From: Candidatus Omnitrophica bacterium UBA6210
GTDB lineage: Bacteria; Omnitrophota; Gorgyraeia; Velamenicoccales; Velamenicoccaceae
Assembly: GCA_002421805.1 (NCBI GenBank)
Contig: DISM01000001.1
Span: 344,902 to 408,901, forward strand
Length of the DNA: 64,000 bases
Reading direction: 5' to 3'
The position numbers and the translations under genes were made by a program. The notes under the pieces are model-generated. The model was not told where the DNA came from. It saw nothing but the letters and a program-made list of their open reading frames with translations, and made no database searches. How positions within the stretch are numbered: position 1 is the stretch's first letter; every line of letters starts with the position of its first letter. This document shows, one piece after another, positions 56,101 through 64,000 of this stretch.

Positions 56101-59100
56101 AAAATATTGGTTGTTTCTTCTAACTCTTTCGAAGTTAAAGAGTTAGGCAGTGTCACCGGAAATATTAAGATTTCTGGTGAGGCAGGTGCCCGGAGTGCAA
56201 TCTCTGGAGACCTGGTAAGCGCAAGAAGCATAGTAGTCGAACGGGCAACCTTAGGTGTGGCGATCAAGGCAGAAGGCCTGGCCACCGTGAAACTCACGCC
56301 GCCTAACGTGAGCACGCTGTATGGCGTAAGTGGGCTGGAAGCCAGGATCAACGGGAGCACGCCAACTTCCGTTGAGAACACGCCTCAATTAAGGAAGCTT
56401 GCAGTAGGCGAAATGCTCTATGGCGCATCTCACGAGGATCTTAATAGAGTAGGTGAGACAGGTGCCCAGGGTGTAACCTCCCTCGGCTCCAATGGCAGCG
56501 CGAAATATGCTAGGAACACAACAGAAACGACCGGTCTTGAGACCGGCAGGCTCATTTATGCGGCAGAAGCACAGATCCAGGCCGAAAGGAGCTTAAGCGA
56601 TCTCAAGAATGCATATACCCTCAGCGAAGAAATACCCTTCTCGCGGATAGAGGGACTTTTTGTACCTACCGCCTTTGAAAATTCTCCGAATTCCACCGAA
56701 ATCGTAACACTTTCTTCACCGGCAACAGTCTCCTTTGACGGGTCTTCTCCTATCAGGACGATCAGCCATGACGCTTCCATCCGCGAGATCCTCTCGTTGA
56801 AGGAAAGCCTCGGGATCAAGATCATTGCCATTACGGGGGCCATCGCCAGCGGCAAGACCACAGTCTCCAATATCCTGAAAGAAGAAGGATATCCGGTCGT
56901 TTCCGGCGATTTCTCGGGCGCCGGCAACCTGAACGTCTCCGGCAGCGGCACCTTGAGACGGACGTCCAAAGCGATCAAATACGCGATTTCCCTGTCTCCT
57001 TCGTTATATTCGTTCTATATGTCGGCTTCCTCTTTGATCAGAAGGCGCATGGTTGACTACAAGTTGACCGGCCTTCTGAGCGGGTGGGACCACGACAGCA
57101 CAGGATACCTCTTTGTCGATTTCGCCAACCTGGACCAGCTCAGGATGGAAGGCGTGCTGGATGGGGTCTGGTATGTCTCCAGGGAAGAAACCGACAGGCG
57201 GCAGGCGCTTCTGAACAGAGAAAGCACCTCCGGTTTGCCGGCTTCCGTGATCGATAGATACGCCGATTGCGAGGTCGCCTACCGTTCCCGCAGGAATGCC
57301 CTTGAAGCCACGACAGTGATCCGCAACAACGGTGTCAAAGAGGACCTGCGACTTGAGGTCCAGCGTCTTTTGAATGACGGCTTCGGGCCGAAGCACGAAG
57401 AATACACCATGACGAGCGCTTCAAACAGCAGGGCCTTCTCGGATGCAGCAACAACCTCCGTGCTTTCTTCGCCCACGACCACGACAGTTTCCCTGAAGAG
57501 CGCGCTCGAAGAGCGGTTCAACGGCCTTGAGCATGCGGTCGGACCGACGAAGATCGCGTTCTCCGTTCATGCCTCCGAACAAGAAGACATGCCTGGTATC
57601 GTCATGGCGGAGATCAATGGTTTCTGGAACCCGAGGACCTCGGAATGCCCGGCGCTGGAATATCATCCTGCGGCCATGAGGGGCAACAGGATCCTCATCG
57701 CCTCCAAGTCTATCGCCGTAACGCCTGCCGGCCTGGATGTGCTTGAAACGAACGTGAACTATCTCCAGGGCAGGGGCATCAACACATTCACCGTGGCCGC
57801 CCTCAAAGATATTGTGAGTGTCCATACCGCCGGAAGGATGAGGAGGACTTACGTTGTCAATCGGCCGACGGTTGCGACATTGCACCAGATCGTGTTCGAG
57901 TATGGCCGGAGCCTGAACGATACAAGGATTTCTTCGTTCCTTGCCCAGTATCCGCAATTGATAGATGCGGCCGGCATGGTCCAGAAGGGCGCTCTCGCCG
58001 GCCTTATGGGTTTGAGCACAACTCCTCGCGGCATTGAGACCGTTAAGGACAGAGACGGTTATATCACCGTCCTGGTCCCGGCGCTGGAAGCCCTGCAGGA
58101 GAATGGTATCGTTCTTGAGGCGATCCCGGCCGTTCGCCAGACGCCTCTTATCCGCGTGGCAGATAAGGCCGGTTACGTCAATACCCGATTTGAATTCACG
58201 CCTTTGACTTGGGACGAAACGCTTCAGGCCAGCACCAGGCAGATCAATATCACGAGCCAGGTGGTGTCTAGCCCTGTCAGCCTCAGCCGCAGAAGCTTCC
58301 TGAAATTCGCCGGAGCAACAACGGTGCTGGCGGCCATTGATCTTTCTTCCGTTTTCTCGTCTGCGTTTGCTGCACGGAAGGCGGCGGTCAAACTGGACTT
58401 CGAGAAGATCGAACAGGCCACCGAAAAGATCGAATTCATGACCAATGGCGAGGTCAGCGCCAACCTGATCTTTGCGGTCATGAGGTCCGAATCGAGCTTA
58501 AATGCCAATATCGGCGCTTCCGACGGCGCCCGCAGCATCGTCCAGATCCAGCAGAATGCCATTGGCGCTGTCCTGGAATACACAAGAGATTTGTTGAACG
58601 TCTACGCCGCTTACAACCATTTGGCCGCCGCAGATTACGCCAGGCTGATGGCCCTGCAGGGCCTCCTGACCTGGAACGGCCTGGCGAAGCTGGATGTGGC
58701 CGACGCTGCGACGCGCAGGCTTTTGAATAACAATAGCCGCAGGAACGCCCTGGCCAGAGAGATCTACGGCAAGATGGTTCAGCCGAAGAATTACACGTAT
58801 GCGATGGCCGGCGCTTCCGCATATCTGGTCGTCCTCATGGCTCCGTATGTTGCGTTTGCCAGCCGCCAGCAGATGGGGATCGCGGCCTACGCGTGGGGAC
58901 CGGGGAGCCTGAAGGGCTTTGTCGATAAGAACAAGATCGCGTCCGACAAGCAGTGGCAGAAGAATTACAGCAAACTGCCGTCCGATGTCAGAAGCCATCT
59001 CCAGAAGATCGAGAACAACGGCGGGTTCATCAAGCCGGCGGCTGTCAGCTCGCCTGCAGCGCCGGCCGATGCCCTGAAGGCCACGGCGCTTTGCAATTGG

Positions 59101-62100
59101 AATCATCCTTCGATCATTGAAAAGGCGAACAGCCTCACCGCCGGATTACAGACCGACAGCCAGAAGGCCCAGGCCCTTTGGAACTGGGTTGAGAACAACG
59201 TCCGCTATGCCATCGGCCGCGGCGGATACTGGGATGCCACGGCTTCCGAGACCCTCCAGACAGGGTCCGGTATGTGCTTCAATGCCGCCAATCTGCTCGT
59301 CGCTCTCTCGAGGGCGTCGGCCATCCCGGCTGTCTTTGTGGTGGTCAAGCTCGACAACAGGGCCTTTGAGAAGATCGGCTATAACGTTGATCCTAAATAC
59401 AACTTCGGCCTTGGCTATCATTCTGATCACGTGCTCGCCGAGCTCCTGATCGACGGCGCATGGCAGAGATTCGGCATGGCCTACAACCATCAGTTCGTCC
59501 TGCCCGGCTTTGTGTATCGCAGCGCCGATATCGAGCGCGTCAGCCAGAGACACGCCGGCAAGTTCACTCGTGAACAGAGAGACCTCTTTGAGAACGAAAG
59601 AAGGGCTGCTATCGGCCCGGCGATGGCCACGGCCACGCTCGCCGAGCTCAGGATATCGAACGGGACGGTTTCCTCGCCAGCAAAGGATGCGGGTGTTGAT
59701 GAATCTGATCTGCGCTTTGTAATGGATCGGGTAGAGTCGGAACTCGCCGCATTAGAGAGCCGCAAGAAACTCTTTGAAGAAAGAGTGGCTGAATGGGCGG
59801 ATGACGAGGCGGCGATGAAGGAGAAGAGAGAAGACATTGATGAGGTGGAAAGAGGTTGGGAAGAAGCTGACGGAGAGTATGAGCTGGACGATGTGAACGT
59901 TCCGGAATTGCGTAAGGCTCTGCAATCGGGTAGGAAGAGCGACGCCTTCGTGCTTGAAAAACTTGCGTCGACGGCAGAAACACTGGATCAGGTTAGCGAT
60001 GAGAATCTTGTAAAGGCCTTCAATGACATCCTTGCCTCGAAGGATTTCCACGCCCAGGTTGGCATTGGCACATACAAACCTGGCTTGTCGCTCAAGACGC
60101 TTGAATTGCTCAAGCGGGCCATGCCGCTTAATGATTTGGAATACTCCCGCTTGAATAAAGCGTTGTTAACGGCGATCTACTCGCTTAAGTCTCAGGATTC
60201 TCATGAAGGAATAGCGGTAGGCGATGTGAGCGTTCCGGAATTGCGCGAGGATCTGCAATCTGGCAGAAAGAGCGACGCCTTCGTGCTTGAAAAACTTGCG
60301 TCGACGGCAGAAACACTGGATCAGGTTAGCGATGAGAATCTTGTAAAGGCCTTCAATGACATCCTTGCCTCGAAGGATTTCCACGCCCAGGTCGACGTCG
60401 ACACATACAAATCGAACTTATCTCCGGAAATACTTGATCTGCTTGAAAGAGCTGAGGCGTCTAGTAGGCCGCTTAATGATTTGGAATACTCCCGCTTGAA
60501 TAAAGCGTTGTTAAGAGCGGTCTACTCGCTTAAGACCAGGAATTACCATGAAGGAATCAATGAAAAACGGGCACAGTTGAAGCTTTTGGAAGAACAGGCA
60601 TATGACGATGTAAGAGACTACTTTGATGTTTCTGATATAGAAGCAAGGAACCGTGATATCTCGGAGTCCTTCAAAGCATGGCACGAAGACGAGGGCGCGT
60701 CCCAGGCCAGGAAGATTGAAAGGCTGAGAAGGAAATTGGAACAGTACCGGGAAGAGGGGCTTCAGGATAAGGTCAGGGAATACGAGACAAAGATCGACAA
60801 GTTGTCGGCTGAGATTATCAAGAAAGCCGTTGATAAAGCCTTTGAACTCTTCGTTTCGCGGGTCCAGGGCGCGTTCTCCGTTTCTTTACGCGGCTTGAAC
60901 GAGGAAGAAATCGGCAATATCGATATGGCCTCCGTGATCATGAGCGAGATCGGCGGCCTCGAAGATTATATCGTCAAGGATATTACACAGTCGATGGGCA
61001 AAGCCAGCCGCCAGGGAACGTCTCTTGGGATGCTTACTGAAGAGCAGAAGCAGCAGTATGCTCGCACGAAACAGAGAGTGAGAGCGGCCCTGTTGGAGGC
61101 CCTGCAAAATGAAGCGAGATTAAGAAAGGCGATGGCGGATCTGGGTCTTGAAGATGAAGAGTTCGCAAAATTGATTGTCGGGACATTTAAGGAAGCTGAC
61201 CTGGGTGATGTTGATATAGATTCCGAACATACGGTTGTCATCTCTGTTGGCGAGAAATCTTCCCGCAAACCTATCGAAATCACCTCGAACGTTAAAAAGG
61301 AATCAAGTCTTTTGAAGGGAGGATTGGAAGAGTTTATCATCTCCCAGGTCCTCTTGGCCGCCAAGCTATACCGGTTAAAGAATGAAGCAGGCAAGACGGT
61401 CTTTAATCATATTGCAAACCGCACGAAAGCAGAAAAGATCATCAGGGGGCTGAGAGGCCTTGAAGGCTTAGACCGCAGGAATAGGGCATTGGTTGATGAG
61501 ACGATAGGCTTAATTCTCAGAGAGATTGAAGCTAAAGAGGTGATGGAGAGGGCCAACCTGGTTATTTCCCGTCTTATTCTGAAGCAGCAGCGTCCTAACT
61601 ATAATCCTGATGAACAGTCCCCTGTGGTTCCAGCGACAGCCGCGTTAATGAGGGGCGCTGTGACGTTAGGATTGGCTGTTGTTATTTTGGCCAGCATGAC
61701 GGCCGGGTGTGCCGCGCTGGCGCAGAACACGCACCATACGGATTACGGCTTGGCGCAAGGTCAGACCTATTGGGAAAATACCGCGACCACGAATGCCCAG
61801 CCGGCGCTCCAGACACCGGCCCTCGAGAAGGACAAGGCGCCGAGCCTGTATCCGCTGGCCCCGAAGGCCATGCCTGAGGTCAAGGCGCCTGCGGCCCAGG
61901 ACGGTGTTGATTTTAATGCGATGTGGAATTGGGTCAGGAAGGTCGAGGCCAATGGCGATCCTTCTGCCGTGAGCTCCAAGGGGGCCAGAGGCGTTGCCCA
62001 GATCATGCCTGATGCTTTGTATGATTACAACGCCAATCATCCGAACAACCAGCATTCCTGGGATGATATGTTTGATGTGGCCAAGAACCTGCAGGTCGGC

Positions 62101-64000
62101 AAGTGGTATCTGACCAAGCAGATCCCCACGATGCTCAAGAACCGCGGCCTGGCTGTTACGGCTGACAATGTCCTGTGGGCCTACAACGCCGGCATCAGCA
62201 GAGTGGCCAAAGGCGAGATGCCCGCTGAGACGAAGAATTATGTCGCTGCTTACAAGAACGGCACGCTCCTGAATGGCTCGCCCTACAAACCTCTTTCCGC
62301 AGACCAACTGGTTTCTGCCCAGAACGCGACTCTTACGCCGGCGTTGCCTGTGTTGATCGATGGTCGTACGATCATGCTCGGCAAGGATGCTTTCCAGGTC
62401 CGCGGCGTGAACATCGGCACGGACTTCCGCGCGCAAGACCTCGACATGCTCGTCCAGCTCAACGTCAACACCGTCAGGACAGACAGGCCGGTCAGCGAAC
62501 AGGTGCTGGATGCCCTGCAGCAGCGCAATATCAAGGTCATCGTCGGCTTCAGCCTCACCGACATTATCGGCACCAGCCCCGAGACATCGGGTTATTATCT
62601 CGCCTACATCCACAGGTTTGCCAACCATCCGGCTGTGCTCGCCTGGTCGCTCGGCAATGAATACAATCTCCATCCTGAACTTTTTGTGACGGTTCCCAGC
62701 GCCATCTCTCCCGAGGTCAGGGCTGACTTGATGCAGGAAGCCCAGATGAAGTGGGCCCAGACGCTTGAGAAGGCGGCCAAGTCCATCCATAGCCTCTATC
62801 AGCAGCATTCCGGCCTGCGTCAGCTGCCTGTGACGACAGTGCACGGCGAAGTGCCGACAGCTGAGTTCCTGGCGGCAACGCCTTCTGTTGATTTCTGGGG
62901 CATCAATGCCTATAGAGGCAGCGACCTGGCGGCGTTCGGCGGCATGACCGGCGCCACAAACATCTTTGATGAATGGCAGGCGTTGTCTACGAAGCCGATG
63001 TATCTGGCCGGCGTCGGCGCTGATTCCTTTAATACAACGCAGATGCAGGCCGAGGTAAAGGGCATGCAGACAGCGATCGGTCAGGTCGATGAACAGATGC
63101 AGGCGGATGCCAATGTCAAGATCTGGAGACAGGCTGATGCTTATCGCAGTATCTGTTCCGGCGTGACGTTCACGACCTTGAAGGATGACTGGCAGAGAGC
63201 GGGCAACCCGCAGGTGCAGGATGCCGGCGGTTTTGTGCGCAGCGGCGTGCCGGCCGATAATTTCGTCAACGAAGAATACAGAGGCCTCTTTAACGCAGAC
63301 CATACGCCGAAACTTGTTGTTGCCGCCTTGGCCAAGACGTGGGGCGTGCCGACATCGGATGCGGACCGCGCCCAGATCATCAAGCTCGGAACGGAGTTCA
63401 AGGCTGCCACAGCCGCCCTGCAGGCCGCGCAGGCCAATATGAATGCGCTTGAGGCCGAACGCACGGCGCTTGAGAACCAATCGCTCGGCGTCGATGCCAA
63501 GATGCCTCCGGTCATGAAGGCGATCGAAGAACTTGAGGTCAAGGAAGCTGAAGCGAAATCCGTCCTCGCCCAGGCGCAAGGCGATCACAATGCATCCCTG
63601 GCGGCGATCCAGGATTGGCAGACCAAGAGTTTGACCGCGCTCCAGAGCGCTTATCAGCAGCACAATCAGGGTGTTCTGGACGGCACAAGATATTATGAAT
63701 CAGAGGTCGGCAAAGGGCTCGGTCTCAACAAAGAGACAGCCGGCCTGGGCATTCTTGCCTTGCTTTCTTCATTGCTCATGGCCTTTGGTTGGAGAAATAA
63801 GAAGCATACCTTAAAGGTAGTCGGAGTTATCGGTCTGACCCTGGTTATCGGCGCCGGCGCAGTCTTCAACACAGGCTATGGATTGACTGATGCCCACGAA
63901 ACCGCATCTGTTTTTGCCGCTAAGCATCTTGGTATTGGTGATTATCAGACCATGTCGCTTGGGAACTATCAGATCGAAAAACCTGTTATCGAGGCCTACC
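29077..64000 (+). CDS. Giant secreted multidomain protein, at least 11,641 residues (3' end outside window)
   Basis: One frame stays open from GTG 29077 (previous in-frame stop TAA 29071) to the window end; I read every codon and found no stop. The N-terminus is a signal peptide (cleavage likely after AWA, residue 29). Domains in order are: C39-like peptidase (about 100-260), Gly/Ala hydrophobic stretches (310-480, 2520-2990), 214-residue repeats (1487-2228), coiled coil (2250-2490), TPR (3329-3495) and an SF2/SecA-like motor (3629-4388). Next come helical Gln/Ala-rich sequence, a zinc protease HEFTH (5360), a kinase-like fold, an M50-like HEAGH (6776), M23 (6991-7111), transglycosylase-like domains (7509, 9800, 10947), HELGH (7816) and a P-loop (9254). 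Then follow a transglutaminase-like domain (10008-10135), tandem repeats, a glycosidase-like barrel (11089-11425) and two membrane helices (about 11555-11600). It follows tadC with no terminator. Cell-wall and protein degradation on contact is inferred; each domain call is from motifs only. Confidence 0.9.
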   Translation, partial: MLNVRNKLWVKAIAWLIVLTFLPEQVAWAVDYNLRGVLQGAVAPLVSAATVATDASALQGAQKDEALDRAIADSIASSLQALIGKPATDIRLSRQVSVHRNYPLNLTQNKIDELHTWMMDSGRNLVTCGAYALSGLFQAMGQNISPYQMAQSALLIDILSDSLDIYTYNQAKKLENSLYALANTALLYGYELKPFHWKDFYSNNKNISKALNKLIPYIAFVDDDHMVLVKGLSKGSVVIEDNGKENILTLAEFDLRFSGYGLALSNHIPEGFDIEILEDAVAKAVQGATRKRYDEITTIDDLWKTSDDDLWVSAGLLAASFVIGGLGGFSGIGNGIQNGSFSWSTSAATSSMLTGMAASQIGSAAANIAATQWGMSPGAAQIFGSVLGGAAGAGFGSTLGAGQGGYWKPTNTFSTFLSNHQVIGSMAKGAIDGAFMGTAGVLADQAIGDNSNIFTKILVPVGASALGYVGSQWSSTQLGYEPIYQVSPDTYKSLTNQNGRFDQATNTYFVGASDYKAGSSYWNFLGNTALAVNDVGFQRYMLSTLIGNSFEQVIGEDDFGYSRILGQTAGSVLAGKMVGGTPQGYVLDAILSGGSSALLATMGGKYDKETGKNSWGMTATQMAVLNFTATSLMKAGYDAYTGKDSGKDFGDLFVGSLYDSAKNWSDNMLYFGKTSAFYQPERMGAFRSWQYTEKLLDFAGISQFYDNAQLVMKETGLSWSEAVDQGYVDKITRPFGNAFVSYVSSTTHYAAADNLASMLNKGINAIYNKMTEVKIKELPAGKDPVKVILRFQTDNAALKAALDQGPVPPEVLADLAMTATMEVTRNGQTQTFQYDPSNPLATFDISSLVKGADRADVQIVLPGMNIDQQAVINNRAVFDQEKLASGITDPGMKTLYQSFVASWRTGEGNTQVEIASAEKQGMFAKFLGLGTSKGIGYVSPQNGVDSLIGFNAAGDVASARGWSFREEKGFFAWLLGRTSPNGFTTTQSYGGETYTINPTNFYTVREFNVVNGSRRNEVLYQGFTGTYASAYNAANTSGDTSSVAKAVTHSAYIMGAAVPNHLLNGNLADTGLTVLGRVTGSSRYAPASSKIDAMVAMPSLGSVTNPNDKNADKGFQAATYGSTYAQISNAEGTKTFDVLQGNDKSKTATIAINPDIILLKLNQATDQVVIEQGTPRLPYGSVLRVGSEWTNPGTINGETMKVYKNTALVFGNPYKAANLKNDVINFYGVPGAGNGWRADVQDKHMVLDIKAEAPLSATPEILKEKIQNLTIDTPAAVETKIKEAFGSDVKVTLITPQDSEIDPDLAKGHLAYNINGQVYNLINNQLVPVARSPSVEATTAQVTAPELVTLPSSQQPAVVVSEIASAKAAEAQAQATATGVLNGKVDAWARLNEELVATNNWVVRGGVVDADKNMQHSPSVMTSGTKGELTASISDVWVDNGRWGLVSSVSKPASGIVYNSQAIGNLFPKINPTQPSAASAPGKPDEGPQNTFNIAKNLTTYDVSNVKLGEGSQLYLAFATEKDGTNPHMVSTFGALNTIVETPQDFIKLGDREVRATMVTMKHDANNVLVPDYSNYIAGTQGQIRNQADVNLQANQDLSGGAGVLRGHLSGSMMAIHQLTDDARDTWSFMPGQSTVNARLTSGRNQEVIASVTKLYGTSNSWGFIADSSVVYNGQALGNLVPKSNPTQPSAASAPGKPDEGPTNTHNIAKNLTQYDASNVKFGEGSQLYLAFATNQDGTNPRLVSTFGAFNTELYLPEDFIQLGDREARAFQVTMKHDANNILVPDYTNYIAGTQGQIRNQADINLQANQDLSGGKGVFNGQVLGSMKAVTQLTNDVKDTWSFMPGQSTINAKLLSGSKREAVGSITRLYGDSNSWGFIADSNIVYNGQSIGNLFPKPNPTQPSVGSAAGKIDEGPTNTHNIAKNLTAYDSANVKLGEGSRLYLAFATNQDGTNPRLVSTLGALNTIVETPGNFIKLGDREVRATMVTMKHDAQGVLVPDYSNYIAGTQGQIRNQADINLQATQDLSGGKGVLRGQVLGSMMAIHQLTDDVKDSWSFMPGQSTVNAKLVSGNRQEVVASITKLYGTSNSWGFIADSSVVYNGQSIGNLFAETTRNRVSLSEEKPKKPTLYEGPDNTHNIAKNLTQYDANNVKLGEGSQLYLAFATNQDGTNPRLVSTLGALNTIVETPRDFIKLGDREARGIKVEMKLNDQKVLTPVYSDYISGVKGEVRLISSSVPEVSQPLPTAEKPKNDARRTALEQKVAQASQQLQLANDRYKQEMGKTDWFWLNVNDAAEQRKLKTAQDTYKRAQREYFEYLRDNDLDALKRIANPGPSFDERYVGDGSNHYRTAFSLKTEVANEVLKTQTGRRGIQDALKRVEDEFARNVSDLNYFAELKNKIAASNGRLIEVTNGIYETPLAVKEESDELINMSRDAFEKRTAARNAEISRLENFLTNSGGDLAQDERMLIANRIQEIKGFYSRMESGNDPQIEAILETNGVRVWLNKHTKMSYDYNPDWGPQGVIKGAGAVIGYAFNDVVWPVIFGTYSAAKGGVIDLAGTVVGSDSWKATANDTYAGTILIWGNSFVGDVGRLAYGEDATNSWAEKALQLAKPGTVRVNKTGNSWTDWEFTAIEDGVEVKFRGDELTAFAGIKMSKEIGKAQWERGERLSGGFNVAGAYTAQTLKAIDELLMSGKVAGVNVGRTAIVGVSLTVPAVDIIKYQRTGEYLSENEGTITAVSFLLPGAGAKLASSGQAALATVTVAEGSVWASRALTVANAAVRIPQAANVINLANLGLASGHAVSTMTTGRPMDIGQSAGNVLTTYGLVGAFQTIGTFVKGAYAVENASRATTYLIAGKAAAGAGLSVGTGIYRSEISSIPQAAWYAFTGAVGGAASYRVNNPIAFAATSGLIASAIRQPFKTDVNSFGSALVNTAKDTFVSTGLGFAANKAPQIGSWFGEQSLLTRQAVILGGGALTLGLARDYINSPSLNPLDTFNSPGQVFVSGVKGAFIGELVAYGARQYALGATGQIASIQANTAKFADLNALTTEMYNSAKTWWLVSGVMSGTKPFVDTALATVEHGTDWAVDKAFGTNFSQGQAVFGFYTTVRNDKGEVTGIEHSWMRDMNQAPQRIVDPLTGETKTVYEPFSFGKYYGSFDNGGFLYSLANSPREGMTIGPIVKIMSRTPVTPEETLLGRAPVIGSSVAKLETGFLRMQEGWAKDLAGTSLKDLVATGDLSGAFSVAKAGVLSYGARAVSLGKVGFTVETINRTMQGVNRLGVYVDAMTGDLDTAKLAQVGTDSYATSQYKGFSAADMQILPWAALFTMRSAALPEHIAKMYYDQGQFGLATQKFAELAGRNPADAEAQYNLGLSQRAAGQKDLARASFERAESLAREAGNTQLGQLAFSQRLVGMDHVQADAILGDTIRQTSALRQQAVAAGDMQAANSLKAELSFLGETRLVVRGQMESARNNTERAANLFKAALRLNPANVDAQLGLRGVDPIQLLGLPESADAAQVQTAVSLRRDGLEKQIANRNTEIQNLRNKVEQLRAQGNTTGAAQWEAQVKRLEARNESAQRHLSTLPQLERRAMDQVTEAARGASSTTSPISVSVPVPKERTRIERAVTEQKAGGVAAGKLSGLNVVLLTGTREGYIVGKHRAYVDVDSSTVYVAREFWNQAQGAARTSELGRELTTLRVAARDYSNLIQSAQGTAAVLEGRQSVRQAVEDRLLDAVSTQNKIKGLSPIQASLRLNEMRQGVMANYRQAEIVYKFDKALRSAKTPNDLRVAIQEAGGGGKTFVDVTLLPSLIAKNKAFGGVTAMTTYGDSLSLELANLAKAVYGDRLGEIRYTNRSSSHTLSDFGSKIEVLSFESFTNLVHAQKYADKTGDAAAPRLDMPRIKNSIFLIDEAHTIGMLPGIREGQGTETIISGKAQYEEMRRQMTGLERQTKMAGRQAWEETQKSYVNTTPGNYYETLRSSFGDAPLTGEQTQALDKAKLADAYFKVREYEMYQKAQQRGEVLQTSLLSSGALSQMTPRIAEAVGQARQSDPLRYQGVSDAAIARNILLERQGAALGREYADVLGSDFYRQKYADMLTARDVKTPDMAASELGKVVLEGATRAAQYTGNEYSITKYNVEVLAGSGKADARLHLPMGEMQALQIKWDKPLTRPLGDTMDVTQSFEALKEIGGGLMLSATLASGTIAERKLSEIGYKTLEKGVKPVLTANKQEELAKNAPAMYRQMYGEMQSVGFDKAGQFGLFSGHRQVKEFNQYLESVHGVQRVRGLAGEGRQVTGQNLVFGPTMPDAVEAAQIRGVADASSPVRLITGTVAQVGTGIDVAWADGAINKKALHLAYPEDITESEMIQAFNRIMGNRGIGMNPEVWIYTNVEKLDATPGFSAYKPKEGWSVDAWDTHLNTVQATNEFYKTQLSTVSYERQAPASEYKGEANITRGAPKTVEEFATRLVDRGVISAEQKTDFATSFTTQNPGLIGQNGALTDAGRGIAGLSLVVMEGTPVQQQSFNVAVSTLNPSSGINVNISAAPASQAPALTPIQTISAIQQLSSQGIVRLNDNGSTLSSFIQYGSLASIAPEKFAGKVGAADLTRAIGYAQIDSVPYYFTEVLVNALPADDAFRSAVAPMVASQREAYEGLNTSTNDFIRSMQRGTSAAEQKSLAAKAQLAGRAFEQAQPTMAALGSVAQTLPGASAEGLISWFAPHLQNTTTMANVVGGGVYNLKRFNIPMDKMTPQQIVGISTSYAASDILKALPKADTSDTAKLAQAVSRLVRVQQTLQVLNQTGISQLGEINQDTINTIANNDRAFGRLMEISGRKMTPAMVTPARRAKVVGTILEGISKDAAQLRLQGIELDTTKSITPAAILLTARSIVKEKKISDIQQANALTRNLANDAALMVAGLGSAQPIAQEYDAFRTSADTAMSTARTQATELSQALQLLSQKQAAIQRTPDVLAGMSGQDRDWNLAETVLVSNLRSQVLAGEITLAVVQQKIGDWQKEVTLIAQKGFEQRTRLTSAGLDESAYFQTQEAVLAGELVLQGQIQTGIDQALKNTLASAIRRQGYAQLYQQIGFASRRYVPEGFVSKFRQSYYAPVRQYATEKQAVMRQFETAFSQAPANQALPGLGQLVGGATFDFSGVSLPQTDMSALQSPLWQEAPIRQAFDASLNMMVYELVGGVQQMVNGVRDRIVPAGVSVPQERQWLSARSQTALDTMATILNGEPYWTVSDKLQRLQALSGVPQVLPQTLFDRRAQAVGELNAMLQQAGQTLPSIILSGVNGDLGSNIVTLDQVTSAAQQALGSLDVSVRVPEGLRSVGLAESLRTNKGYSLAINLGMVQPTGATFTPYMQGVIIPHEFTHMIKDILARNILAQADQLGLTEAQRQTVSNWQIGRLANERGVDTDVMQHLAQMVSAGDATAQAMAADQDIQKTIANIPGLKTTSDLASYAVPTQRAALFSKISATQGIMSYQEPQYPQFTLPVVGGDGATGDVAGQTLMQQPMEGPVGSNPAVAAPAYSSPVVTLRQGIQEMAQLRELLAGLDADLMESRIRESELLTAPGTPYVLSGGGWGGPKILEGGNPPQLTVAGGGPKDLTGAGNPPKAGEAMEEFADFGKVRETGAEKERHSFDSKTVAEREKDSEFADFDISRGRLESEKTNREAGRETRDELPAGKRGGYERTGVSLELQPFVSPGTTSIPSSPGRLTFASLSQMELAASQANPVAFSSSAAGIANAGSVLSLPTLPSVSSIDEEKKGVSLPDLVSSPAEFADFAYSANSLEVPQAKGGWFFKERTGGETSVVNGSEYLISQTIPTLQSFVSRFNRPIEVGGYFISLNSSQKLTHFVAPSLVIGIDAKPSDLDKMQINWMRVMPAVELGSNQLGLKLVASRLGTKQGQFQEVNMFFPQQHLVLDRPMHRLLTEETRAKIFNGGDVSRLSDEQVNDRIRDFIANRGYDTLSPDMFFEAPYFDKNGLRAGNVRVLDAPIPVETLSSERFYLPTAEFDLKTLSRNAFRNGNYYGFVHTHYTFTDRETINSPHIQQMRKIDARFEELLTPHDMLSLMSSGSLNDLLGEFYNGTPLKSREVLSGVVLFDAVTKKPVGRSFLDLARVPKEREKLDHIVSIVAAANAALDRDDVDYDVVREFFGLMRKYSVPDLSQINYVASSPATSVASLQQTQQEQTRLRGLTSELDAKLMEARAAESASLATFNINEAPVDVLVNALRNKGFAQNLPAAERPAVLVSTAQNIRAQAQATPFTSLEDLERRMPEVSGYLGPQVNYMKIPALGDGSSAASTRQTVPVSALPQMIPAAVIGSIEDSLKNVISSPATPQNVAEWQFDYAVGAGLDLGQLKINGMTAEPIGGGKWAGVFGVPQQPDLAVRVIKGGAGTFGSEFANQKKLAAIGAIAEPVASARAGLHGIIVMQNIDAPTVKTLVEQGTFDQTDLAAVNELKDTLVASGWRVNDFSINKVMVTTDPATQQKKAYLVNARMATNVGTDRQEMPLLRGFYQVQMQRWVTQTMKPEVLRKATADLAAAERPATTTIVGDIISSFRQAQSKTPALQQPRRDLLAPGTVIRGQEVRYLKDALTRGLETPETLAQRGVRAPGYTNYGLHAMGVDTGVIPRAGYMGTQVYKEYGARNFETGRVTYVTDYTLTPQTLAQAPTVDLEVKEGSRSYGTRRFHVIDGKPMFAARNAAGEIDATIIAKDIEPSHIKAIIVHPTDLPQVVAVLRELPDLNIPVIDANGRLLYQNGVVNTQLSSPAINKAWLNPFVLTHEAGHYAAGYLLGFRPDFTTTDVAGLQRPAVSLLANAPARVMTPVEMAQKKYWATMAGPAVDFANAALVAGAGFSVDWDFGLSSTLLVSLAAFTSAYNFGRGLDNVIPSQEYRNDGAIMREELAKVRQLESTGISSPAALTPAISSATAVRKNNNDVFGIERAKYLSHISPAQLPQVIRPFKNTLLWPVDMQNPYAHISNYFGSATKPIVADGMSHPGIDLQVTPQTDVMAAADGTVVYVQTFEHFTNKDAWPFADVYVYSEPLRLLTIYAHLSKESLPQPIAEHKYFDRDSELRVNQGDVIGSVQPWHTDQAYPAGAFVDPAIEKVYGRSYTHLHFEMRFVPSDTWHFAELEDVLDPLQLLMPLYSADRDAVKLQLQSAGISSPATPVTGLAEIGRKINGTTIQDSLGVAYQIQTTYDAKTDVLTIGLKQGEQVYPSVRQMTSLGTVDGAPVVFSNILNTMQYGLDGRGVAKSLTAAIGEAAPQGTVFGFETASFGTLDHLTVSAGFTQRIDNNPFAMEDLAAEAPAVAGLSNAYFYQKPFVSSPAALTTATTPSFDTTISSPAWWNRSRNKPIYVTRSDSSISRRKFLKVGLGAAAVAAVVGTGVFNYNVFYAPYSNPVIQLSDQSLVSIPEMTDMDLVNLLKGRTPQEKHSPLYQYLRDIDTGVFGKNILSISRLEKLVQKKQKDDLLYKLDANSGIAEMMLYQTRKAATALARLQMNDNLRTISESARRLQLDPSLVAAIALTEQIDTVNAQTEDLFSFYANVIPQNGSVGLMQIRPSTALKTQQQPQEDGYFARLSAAWKLVRNDKFNIETGAAYLRALANEGASKHGLTDLALPSSRWSEESKLKVMASYTAIPFTDRIMNLAKPPFVEYAAKTREEAADRDVLEATVYAHTALAGEKLIRSMNILPAAPKAGSQSSPATISRRDFLKAAGLTFAAVSVFGPEYLLAADRQTRIQGIGMQGFDAAEISRISGSLKQINAIAPDLLDMARQMGIKFVREDKTYAVTAGQMDWANRELKFFNGWQAGISDLTGHISHELGHAVADQAGEGFKNTLRNIERQFGVDYETTRTSRDNRKLTVVFGARDAFMDQYLTPYSSVDVDETAAELVRSFVTRPSELTQAIATKPLVAAQWNALQKFSPAGLRLDTLPAVTLSSPAESISSSNKVQPITAIASTTLNLRNRQQQPQEEKKQIAQEEPKPVDFGPAAIVTISDEARRLAALDQAQALPSPAPETAIAPAAPAKDDISSPMALSASQIRRDYFTFANAKRHQAFVMRFQSMPYTSLSALEAANAYLGVATLHLKFEEPSNQTLKTNVENYPLRAQLVHAIATPRSEFEATTADQDLSPKLARFNEAVQMAQSGQLPKQAAPAVIPESFKQAAGRVTSESELTRLTQQLANMAYPVQPLGAVQMTLPLSVPESPAVQAENFMKALGVTDADLEGFAVEPPGTILPSMHGTEGGSLEENARRETYVLVRNGKIVDLKPAADLVPRLPSDIVLRISNTTGEISVIDAGSAINPKALNAAAMQQAFKAGRELWQNRYGARKSSPAATALPSLAPAMAPTALPSATVSSAALSYGYKGPVEFEGSKLQQDMYRRMTLKRVLEHDAFVSQSLFNIHGVVVSPQDITDIRIKEDGRGSQKHVYLTTVELKDGRNFDFALKLAINGAANFDFQPQETSNLGKLSGRGNVPLPKFGMASEAEDFKAYSEEFINGYTIANKRVPKTPEVIRSVAASWMRVSLFVSHFVNKLPLTDTRLYTVKDMAWHNIMIPANALGEPDLTKAPVVVDVGATMRRQPSATLIEIYRHYQAYDGAAPAVFLGVMDVLGQNRGTIYLQKAHEELRTKYRKDAVETAMQTSLESFFSEHGISSPAITTIVPPARPSVADISEALRSSNYGLRVEDRVRAAQAISQLAVSSSSTSFSTASVEPTASVEPLPALSLTTINTELSSLDLPPLTTSQITALETIDALSLPELPELEPLSSPVVVDLAPLPTLEPFALSMTLGMGAGVSAAGTGFGFMSGMPGFGPGFGGFGKGLSSSSELPKLPDLSRSREALPNNVLQPLSNPARIDRTDRQVLHPIAVPSALLNAINVPAVSARSLTPVEAQKKQEEASPAATQEVPLAPPVPVSSSAAAQANAQATNTAASGAAPQYGNHASVFLVSSSVASRLMLDVLTYGPSAKEIAGLVSMVNGVSSPARSPGVWAPAGSIPASSPVYGPWESTATGYGKILVVSSNSFEVKELGSVTGNIKISGEAGARSAISGDLVSARSIVVERATLGVAIKAEGLATVKLTPPNVSTLYGVSGLEARINGSTPTSVENTPQLRKLAVGEMLYGASHEDLNRVGETGAQGVTSLGSNGSAKYARNTTETTGLETGRLIYAAEAQIQAERSLSDLKNAYTLSEEIPFSRIEGLFVPTAFENSPNSTEIVTLSSPATVSFDGSSPIRTISHDASIREILSLKESLGIKIIAITGAIASGKTTVSNILKEEGYPVVSGDFSGAGNLNVSGSGTLRRTSKAIKYAISLSPSLYSFYMSASSLIRRRMVDYKLTGLLSGWDHDSTGYLFVDFANLDQLRMEGVLDGVWYVSREETDRRQALLNRESTSGLPASVIDRYADCEVAYRSRRNALEATTVIRNNGVKEDLRLEVQRLLNDGFGPKHEEYTMTSASNSRAFSDAATTSVLSSPTTTTVSLKSALEERFNGLEHAVGPTKIAFSVHASEQEDMPGIVMAEINGFWNPRTSECPALEYHPAAMRGNRILIASKSIAVTPAGLDVLETNVNYLQGRGINTFTVAALKDIVSVHTAGRMRRTYVVNRPTVATLHQIVFEYGRSLNDTRISSFLAQYPQLIDAAGMVQKGALAGLMGLSTTPRGIETVKDRDGYITVLVPALEALQENGIVLEAIPAVRQTPLIRVADKAGYVNTRFEFTPLTWDETLQASTRQINITSQVVSSPVSLSRRSFLKFAGATTVLAAIDLSSVFSSAFAARKAAVKLDFEKIEQATEKIEFMTNGEVSANLIFAVMRSESSLNANIGASDGARSIVQIQQNAIGAVLEYTRDLLNVYAAYNHLAAADYARLMALQGLLTWNGLAKLDVADAATRRLLNNNSRRNALAREIYGKMVQPKNYTYAMAGASAYLVVLMAPYVAFASRQQMGIAAYAWGPGSLKGFVDKNKIASDKQWQKNYSKLPSDVRSHLQKIENNGGFIKPAAVSSPAAPADALKATALCNWNHPSIIEKANSLTAGLQTDSQKAQALWNWVENNVRYAIGRGGYWDATASETLQTGSGMCFNAANLLVALSRASAIPAVFVVVKLDNRAFEKIGYNVDPKYNFGLGYHSDHVLAELLIDGAWQRFGMAYNHQFVLPGFVYRSADIERVSQRHAGKFTREQRDLFENERRAAIGPAMATATLAELRISNGTVSSPAKDAGVDESDLRFVMDRVESELAALESRKKLFEERVAEWADDEAAMKEKREDIDEVERGWEEADGEYELDDVNVPELRKALQSGRKSDAFVLEKLASTAETLDQVSDENLVKAFNDILASKDFHAQVGIGTYKPGLSLKTLELLKRAMPLNDLEYSRLNKALLTAIYSLKSQDSHEGIAVGDVSVPELREDLQSGRKSDAFVLEKLASTAETLDQVSDENLVKAFNDILASKDFHAQVDVDTYKSNLSPEILDLLERAEASSRPLNDLEYSRLNKALLRAVYSLKTRNYHEGINEKRAQLKLLEEQAYDDVRDYFDVSDIEARNRDISESFKAWHEDEGASQARKIERLRRKLEQYREEGLQDKVREYETKIDKLSAEIIKKAVDKAFELFVSRVQGAFSVSLRGLNEEEIGNIDMASVIMSEIGGLEDYIVKDITQSMGKASRQGTSLGMLTEEQKQQYARTKQRVRAALLEALQNEARLRKAMADLGLEDEEFAKLIVGTFKEADLGDVDIDSEHTVVISVGEKSSRKPIEITSNVKKESSLLKGGLEEFIISQVLLAAKLYRLKNEAGKTVFNHIANRTKAEKIIRGLRGLEGLDRRNRALVDETIGLILREIEAKEVMERANLVISRLILKQQRPNYNPDEQSPVVPATAALMRGAVTLGLAVVILASMTAGCAALAQNTHHTDYGLAQGQTYWENTATTNAQPALQTPALEKDKAPSLYPLAPKAMPEVKAPAAQDGVDFNAMWNWVRKVEANGDPSAVSSKGARGVAQIMPDALYDYNANHPNNQHSWDDMFDVAKNLQVGKWYLTKQIPTMLKNRGLAVTADNVLWAYNAGISRVAKGEMPAETKNYVAAYKNGTLLNGSPYKPLSADQLVSAQNATLTPALPVLIDGRTIMLGKDAFQVRGVNIGTDFRAQDLDMLVQLNVNTVRTDRPVSEQVLDALQQRNIKVIVGFSLTDIIGTSPETSGYYLAYIHRFANHPAVLAWSLGNEYNLHPELFVTVPSAISPEVRADLMQEAQMKWAQTLEKAAKSIHSLYQQHSGLRQLPVTTVHGEVPTAEFLAATPSVDFWGINAYRGSDLAAFGGMTGATNIFDEWQALSTKPMYLAGVGADSFNTTQMQAEVKGMQTAIGQVDEQMQADANVKIWRQADAYRSICSGVTFTTLKDDWQRAGNPQVQDAGGFVRSGVPADNFVNEEYRGLFNADHTPKLVVAALAKTWGVPTSDADRAQIIKLGTEFKAATAALQAAQANMNALEAERTALENQSLGVDAKMPPVMKAIEELEVKEAEAKSVLAQAQGDHNASLAAIQDWQTKSLTALQSAYQQHNQGVLDGTRYYESEVGKGLGLNKETAGLGILALLSSLLMAFGWRNKKHTLKVVGVIGLTLVIGAGAVFNTGYGLTDAHETASVFAAKHLGIGDYQTMSLGNYQIEKPVIEAY
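29401..29880 (+). other. Giant protein: C39-like cysteine peptidase domain
   Basis: Residues about 109-268. Cys128 sits in [17 protein letters not shown], the helix pattern of C39 bacteriocin-processing peptidases. His225 lies in [17 protein letters not shown] and is followed by [17 protein letters not shown], the usual place of the Asp. The domain is lower in GC than its surroundings. It could trim leader-bearing substrates or be a self-processing unit. Confidence 0.7.
33361..35790 (+). repeat. Giant protein: 214-residue repeats, about 3.5 copies
   Basis: Units start at 33535, 34177 and 34819, exactly 642 nt apart, and a partial fourth at 35470. Each begins with GP-NT-NIAKNLT and contains [49 protein letters not shown] and [17 protein letters not shown] half unit precedes the first. 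The strand-rich pattern suggests a beta-sandwich stalk or adhesion repeat. No known repeat family is recognised. Confidence 0.9.
39061..39560 (+). other. Giant protein: tetratricopeptide-like repeats
   Basis: Residues about 3329-3495: [52 protein letters not shown] and later [20 protein letters not shown] show the TPR spacing of 34 residues with A20/P32-type positions. A coiled coil follows (about 3530-3590). Confidence 0.75.
39961..42240 (+). other. Giant protein: SF2-helicase/SecA-like ATPase region
   Basis: Motif order fits superfamily 2: a Walker-A-like GGGGKT (residues 3790-3795) after a Q/A helix, a motif-Ia-like [11 protein letters not shown], Walker [10 protein letters not shown] (DEAH at 3904-3907) and motif III LSAT (4189-4192). 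Motif V-like [13 protein letters not shown] (about 4322) and motif VI-like [11 protein letters not shown] (about 4361) follow. This last has one conserved arginine pair, like SecA's QLRGRAGRQG. The region is intact across about 760 residues. No nucleic-acid or preprotein substrate can be named from sequence. Confidence 0.72.
45121..45300 (+). other. Giant protein: zincin-like metallopeptidase motif HEFTH
   Basis: HEFTH at residues 5360-5364 in [18 protein letters not shown], preceded by the strand [10 protein letters not shown] downstream NERGVDTD offers a Glu as third zinc ligand. This is the gluzincin layout (HExxH...E). Confidence 0.6.
45901..47570 (+). other. Giant protein: low-GC insert with EFADF repeats
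   Basis: In this 1.7-kb part codons ending in A or T are far commoner than on either side. The motif EFADF occurs three times (about 45916, 46012 and 46387). The later part has a compact domain with [11 protein letters not shown] and LLTPHDML, a spacing faintly like the JAMM metallopeptidase motif. Both flanks carry the SSP(A/V) linker, so this looks like a separately acquired module. Confidence 0.5.
48061..48600 (+). other. Giant protein: degenerate protein-kinase-like fold
   Basis: Residues about 6329-6509: a glycine loop-like [20 protein letters not shown] as the beta-3 lysine strand, EFANQKKL as helix C, a hinge at IIVMQNID, and [11 protein letters not shown] in the place of the catalytic loop, with no DFG. 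It would be a pseudokinase if the fold is right. Confidence 0.45.
49369..49770 (+). other. Giant protein: M50-like (site-2) metallopeptidase motifs
   Basis: HEAGH at residues 6776-6780 ([16 protein letters not shown]), then [11 protein letters not shown], a hydrophobic run and [12 protein letters not shown] at about 6881, the form of the S2P motif N-x-x-P-x5-DG. Both zinc-binding halves are present. Confidence 0.65.
49921..50500 (+). other. Giant protein: M23 (LytM-type) peptidase domain
   Basis: Residues about 6949-7142: SHPGIDLQ (His6991, Asp6995), [19 protein letters not shown] (His7047), [10 protein letters not shown], and THLHFEMR (His7109 and His7111). All four metal-binding and catalytic positions of M23 endopeptidases are present, so it should cut peptide cross-links of peptidoglycan. 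Confidence 0.88.
51150..52000 (+). other. Giant protein: internal Tat-like signal and transglycosylase-like domain 1
   Basis: SRRKFLK (residues 7360-7366) followed by the hydrophobic [17 protein letters not shown] copies a twin-arginine signal, yet sits deep inside the chain. The next domain resembles a lytic transglycosylase: possible catalytic Glu7523 (IALTEQID), [25 protein letters not shown] and MASYTAIPF in place of AAYNAGP. Confidence 0.65.
52175..52760 (+). other. Giant protein: internal Tat-like signal and HELGH metallopeptidase
   Basis: [20 protein letters not shown] (residues 7703 onward) is a second Tat-like motif. It precedes a compact domain with [11 protein letters not shown] (HELGH 7816-7820) and [14 protein letters not shown], which offers the third zinc ligand Glu. 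Confidence 0.65.
54175..54960 (+). other. Giant protein: aminoglycoside-phosphotransferase-like kinase fold
   Basis: Residues about 8367-8628: strands [20 protein letters not shown], then [17 protein letters not shown] (compare HGDLHPGN-I) and [12 protein letters not shown] (compare IDFG). The first catalytic-loop residues are altered, so activity is doubtful. Confidence 0.45.
56790..57400 (+). other. Giant protein: P-loop kinase-like domain
   Basis: [20 protein letters not shown] has a full Walker A, GAIASGKT (residues 9254-9261), like dephospho-CoA kinase (GGIGSGKS). A VVSGDF strand, a lid-like [13 protein letters not shown] and an end [15 protein letters not shown] (compare N-g-xxxxL-xxQV) also match that family's layout. 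Confidence 0.6.
58260..58950 (+). other. Giant protein: internal Tat-like signal and transglycosylase-like domain 2
   Basis: [20 protein letters not shown] (residues 9737 onward), ending SAFAA, is a third Tat-like motif. The following domain has [20 protein letters not shown] (Glu9805), [12 protein letters not shown] and [14 protein letters not shown], the E...GxxQI...AYNxG order of goose-type or SLT transglycosylases. Confidence 0.68.
59090..59500 (+). other. Giant protein: transglutaminase-like domain
   Basis: Residues about 10006-10142: [19 protein letters not shown], then [18 protein letters not shown] (Cys10067), [17 protein letters not shown] (His10118, Asp10126). The Cys-His-Asp triad and spacing fit bacterial transglutaminase-like peptidases. 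Confidence 0.75.
59890..60555 (+). repeat. Giant protein: 111-residue tandem duplication
   Basis: Two copies start at 59890 and 60223 (333 nt apart). From 59935 to 60059 the first copy is identical to 60268-60392 at DNA level (125 nt), and a second identical 45-nt run lies at 60124-60168 and 60469-60513. Content is charged and helical ([20 protein letters not shown]). Near identity means a recent duplication or gene conversion. Confidence 0.9.
61640..62240 (+). other. Giant protein: internal lipobox-like segment and transglycosylase-like domain 3
   Basis: [21 protein letters not shown] (in two parts: [21 protein letters not shown]; Cys10878) imitates a lipoprotein signal. It is followed by an SLT-type domain: [20 protein letters not shown] (Glu10957), [12 protein letters not shown] and [15 protein letters not shown], all canonical. 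Confidence 0.75.
62341..63350 (+). other. Giant protein: glycosidase-like TIM barrel, nucleophile replaced
   Basis: Residues about 11089-11425: [50 protein letters not shown] with acid/base Glu11195, [14 protein letters not shown], and [15 protein letters not shown]2/GH72-like clan A enzymes have a Glu nucleophile in the last motif (P-V-F-L-S-E-(Y/F)-G); here that place is Gly11312. It is probably a carbohydrate-binding, inactive barrel. Confidence 0.65.

Noticed and set aside
33361..60555. CRISPR arrays as explanation of the repeats
   Set aside because: The repeats are long, in-frame protein repeats (642 and 333 nt) without the short repeat-spacer pattern; no cas gene is present.
61666..63663. 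A 665-codon minus-strand frame
   Set aside because: It lies opposite the transglycosylase and glycosidase-like domains, which are recognisable on the plus strand; the reverse product has no family motif.

Overview
The window looks like the replication-origin region of a bacterium of the candidate phylum Omnitrophota (former OP3), running into a Tad (type IVb) pilus locus and then into one enormous open reading frame that leaves the right edge. The placement is an inference. Giant genes are known to occur in Omnitrophota, including predatory ultramicrobacteria, and the moderately high GC content, divergent Tad genes and giant multidomain ORF fit that, but no 16S rRNA lies in the window.

Layout. 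(1) 1-905, minus strand: yidC (partial), yidD and rpmH, with no rnpA between the last two. (2) 906-2766: oriC-like features, with DnaA boxes on both sides of dnaA and an AT-rich spacer before dnaN. (3) 1293-10360, plus strand: dnaA, dnaN, a DciA-like DUF721 gene, gyrB, a membrane protein, gyrA, and tRNA-Glu(CTC). (4) 10361-16602: tRNA-tail repeats, a parvulin lipoprotein, then cpaB, a secretin fused to a TonB C-terminal domain, and one gene joining the CpaE-like and CpaF ATPases. (5) 16603-19331: a gene-poor stretch of nested-hairpin repeats, a DUF192 gene and a transposase-like gene. (6) 19436-29083: a strong promoter, nine successive Flp-type prepilin genes, two TadE-like genes, a TadG-like gene, a lipoprotein, a tenth pilin, tadB, tadC and a small ORF. 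(7) 29077 to past 64000: a single frame read codon by codon with no stop found, at least 11,641 codons.

The giant protein starts with a signal peptide and a papain-fold C39-like peptidase. It then carries about 3.5 copies of a 214-residue repeat, glycine-rich hydrophobic stretches, TPRs and an SF2-helicase/SecA-like motor. Further on come several zinc-protease motifs (HEFTH, an M50-like HEAGH, HELGH), an M23 peptidase, three lytic-transglycosylase-like domains, kinase-like and P-loop domains, a transglutaminase-like domain, a 111-residue tandem repeat and a glycosidase-like barrel. Three twin-arginine-like motifs and one lipobox-like segment sit inside the polypeptide in front of enzyme domains, and a short Ser-Ser-Pro-Ala linker recurs about 20 times at domain borders in the second half. 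It reads like many once-separate exported proteins fused into one chain.

A working idea (inference) is that the Tad pilus and the giant wall- and protein-degrading polypeptide form one contact or predation apparatus, encoded next to the origin and on the same strand as replication. No prepilin peptidase is seen in the window, so it must be encoded elsewhere.
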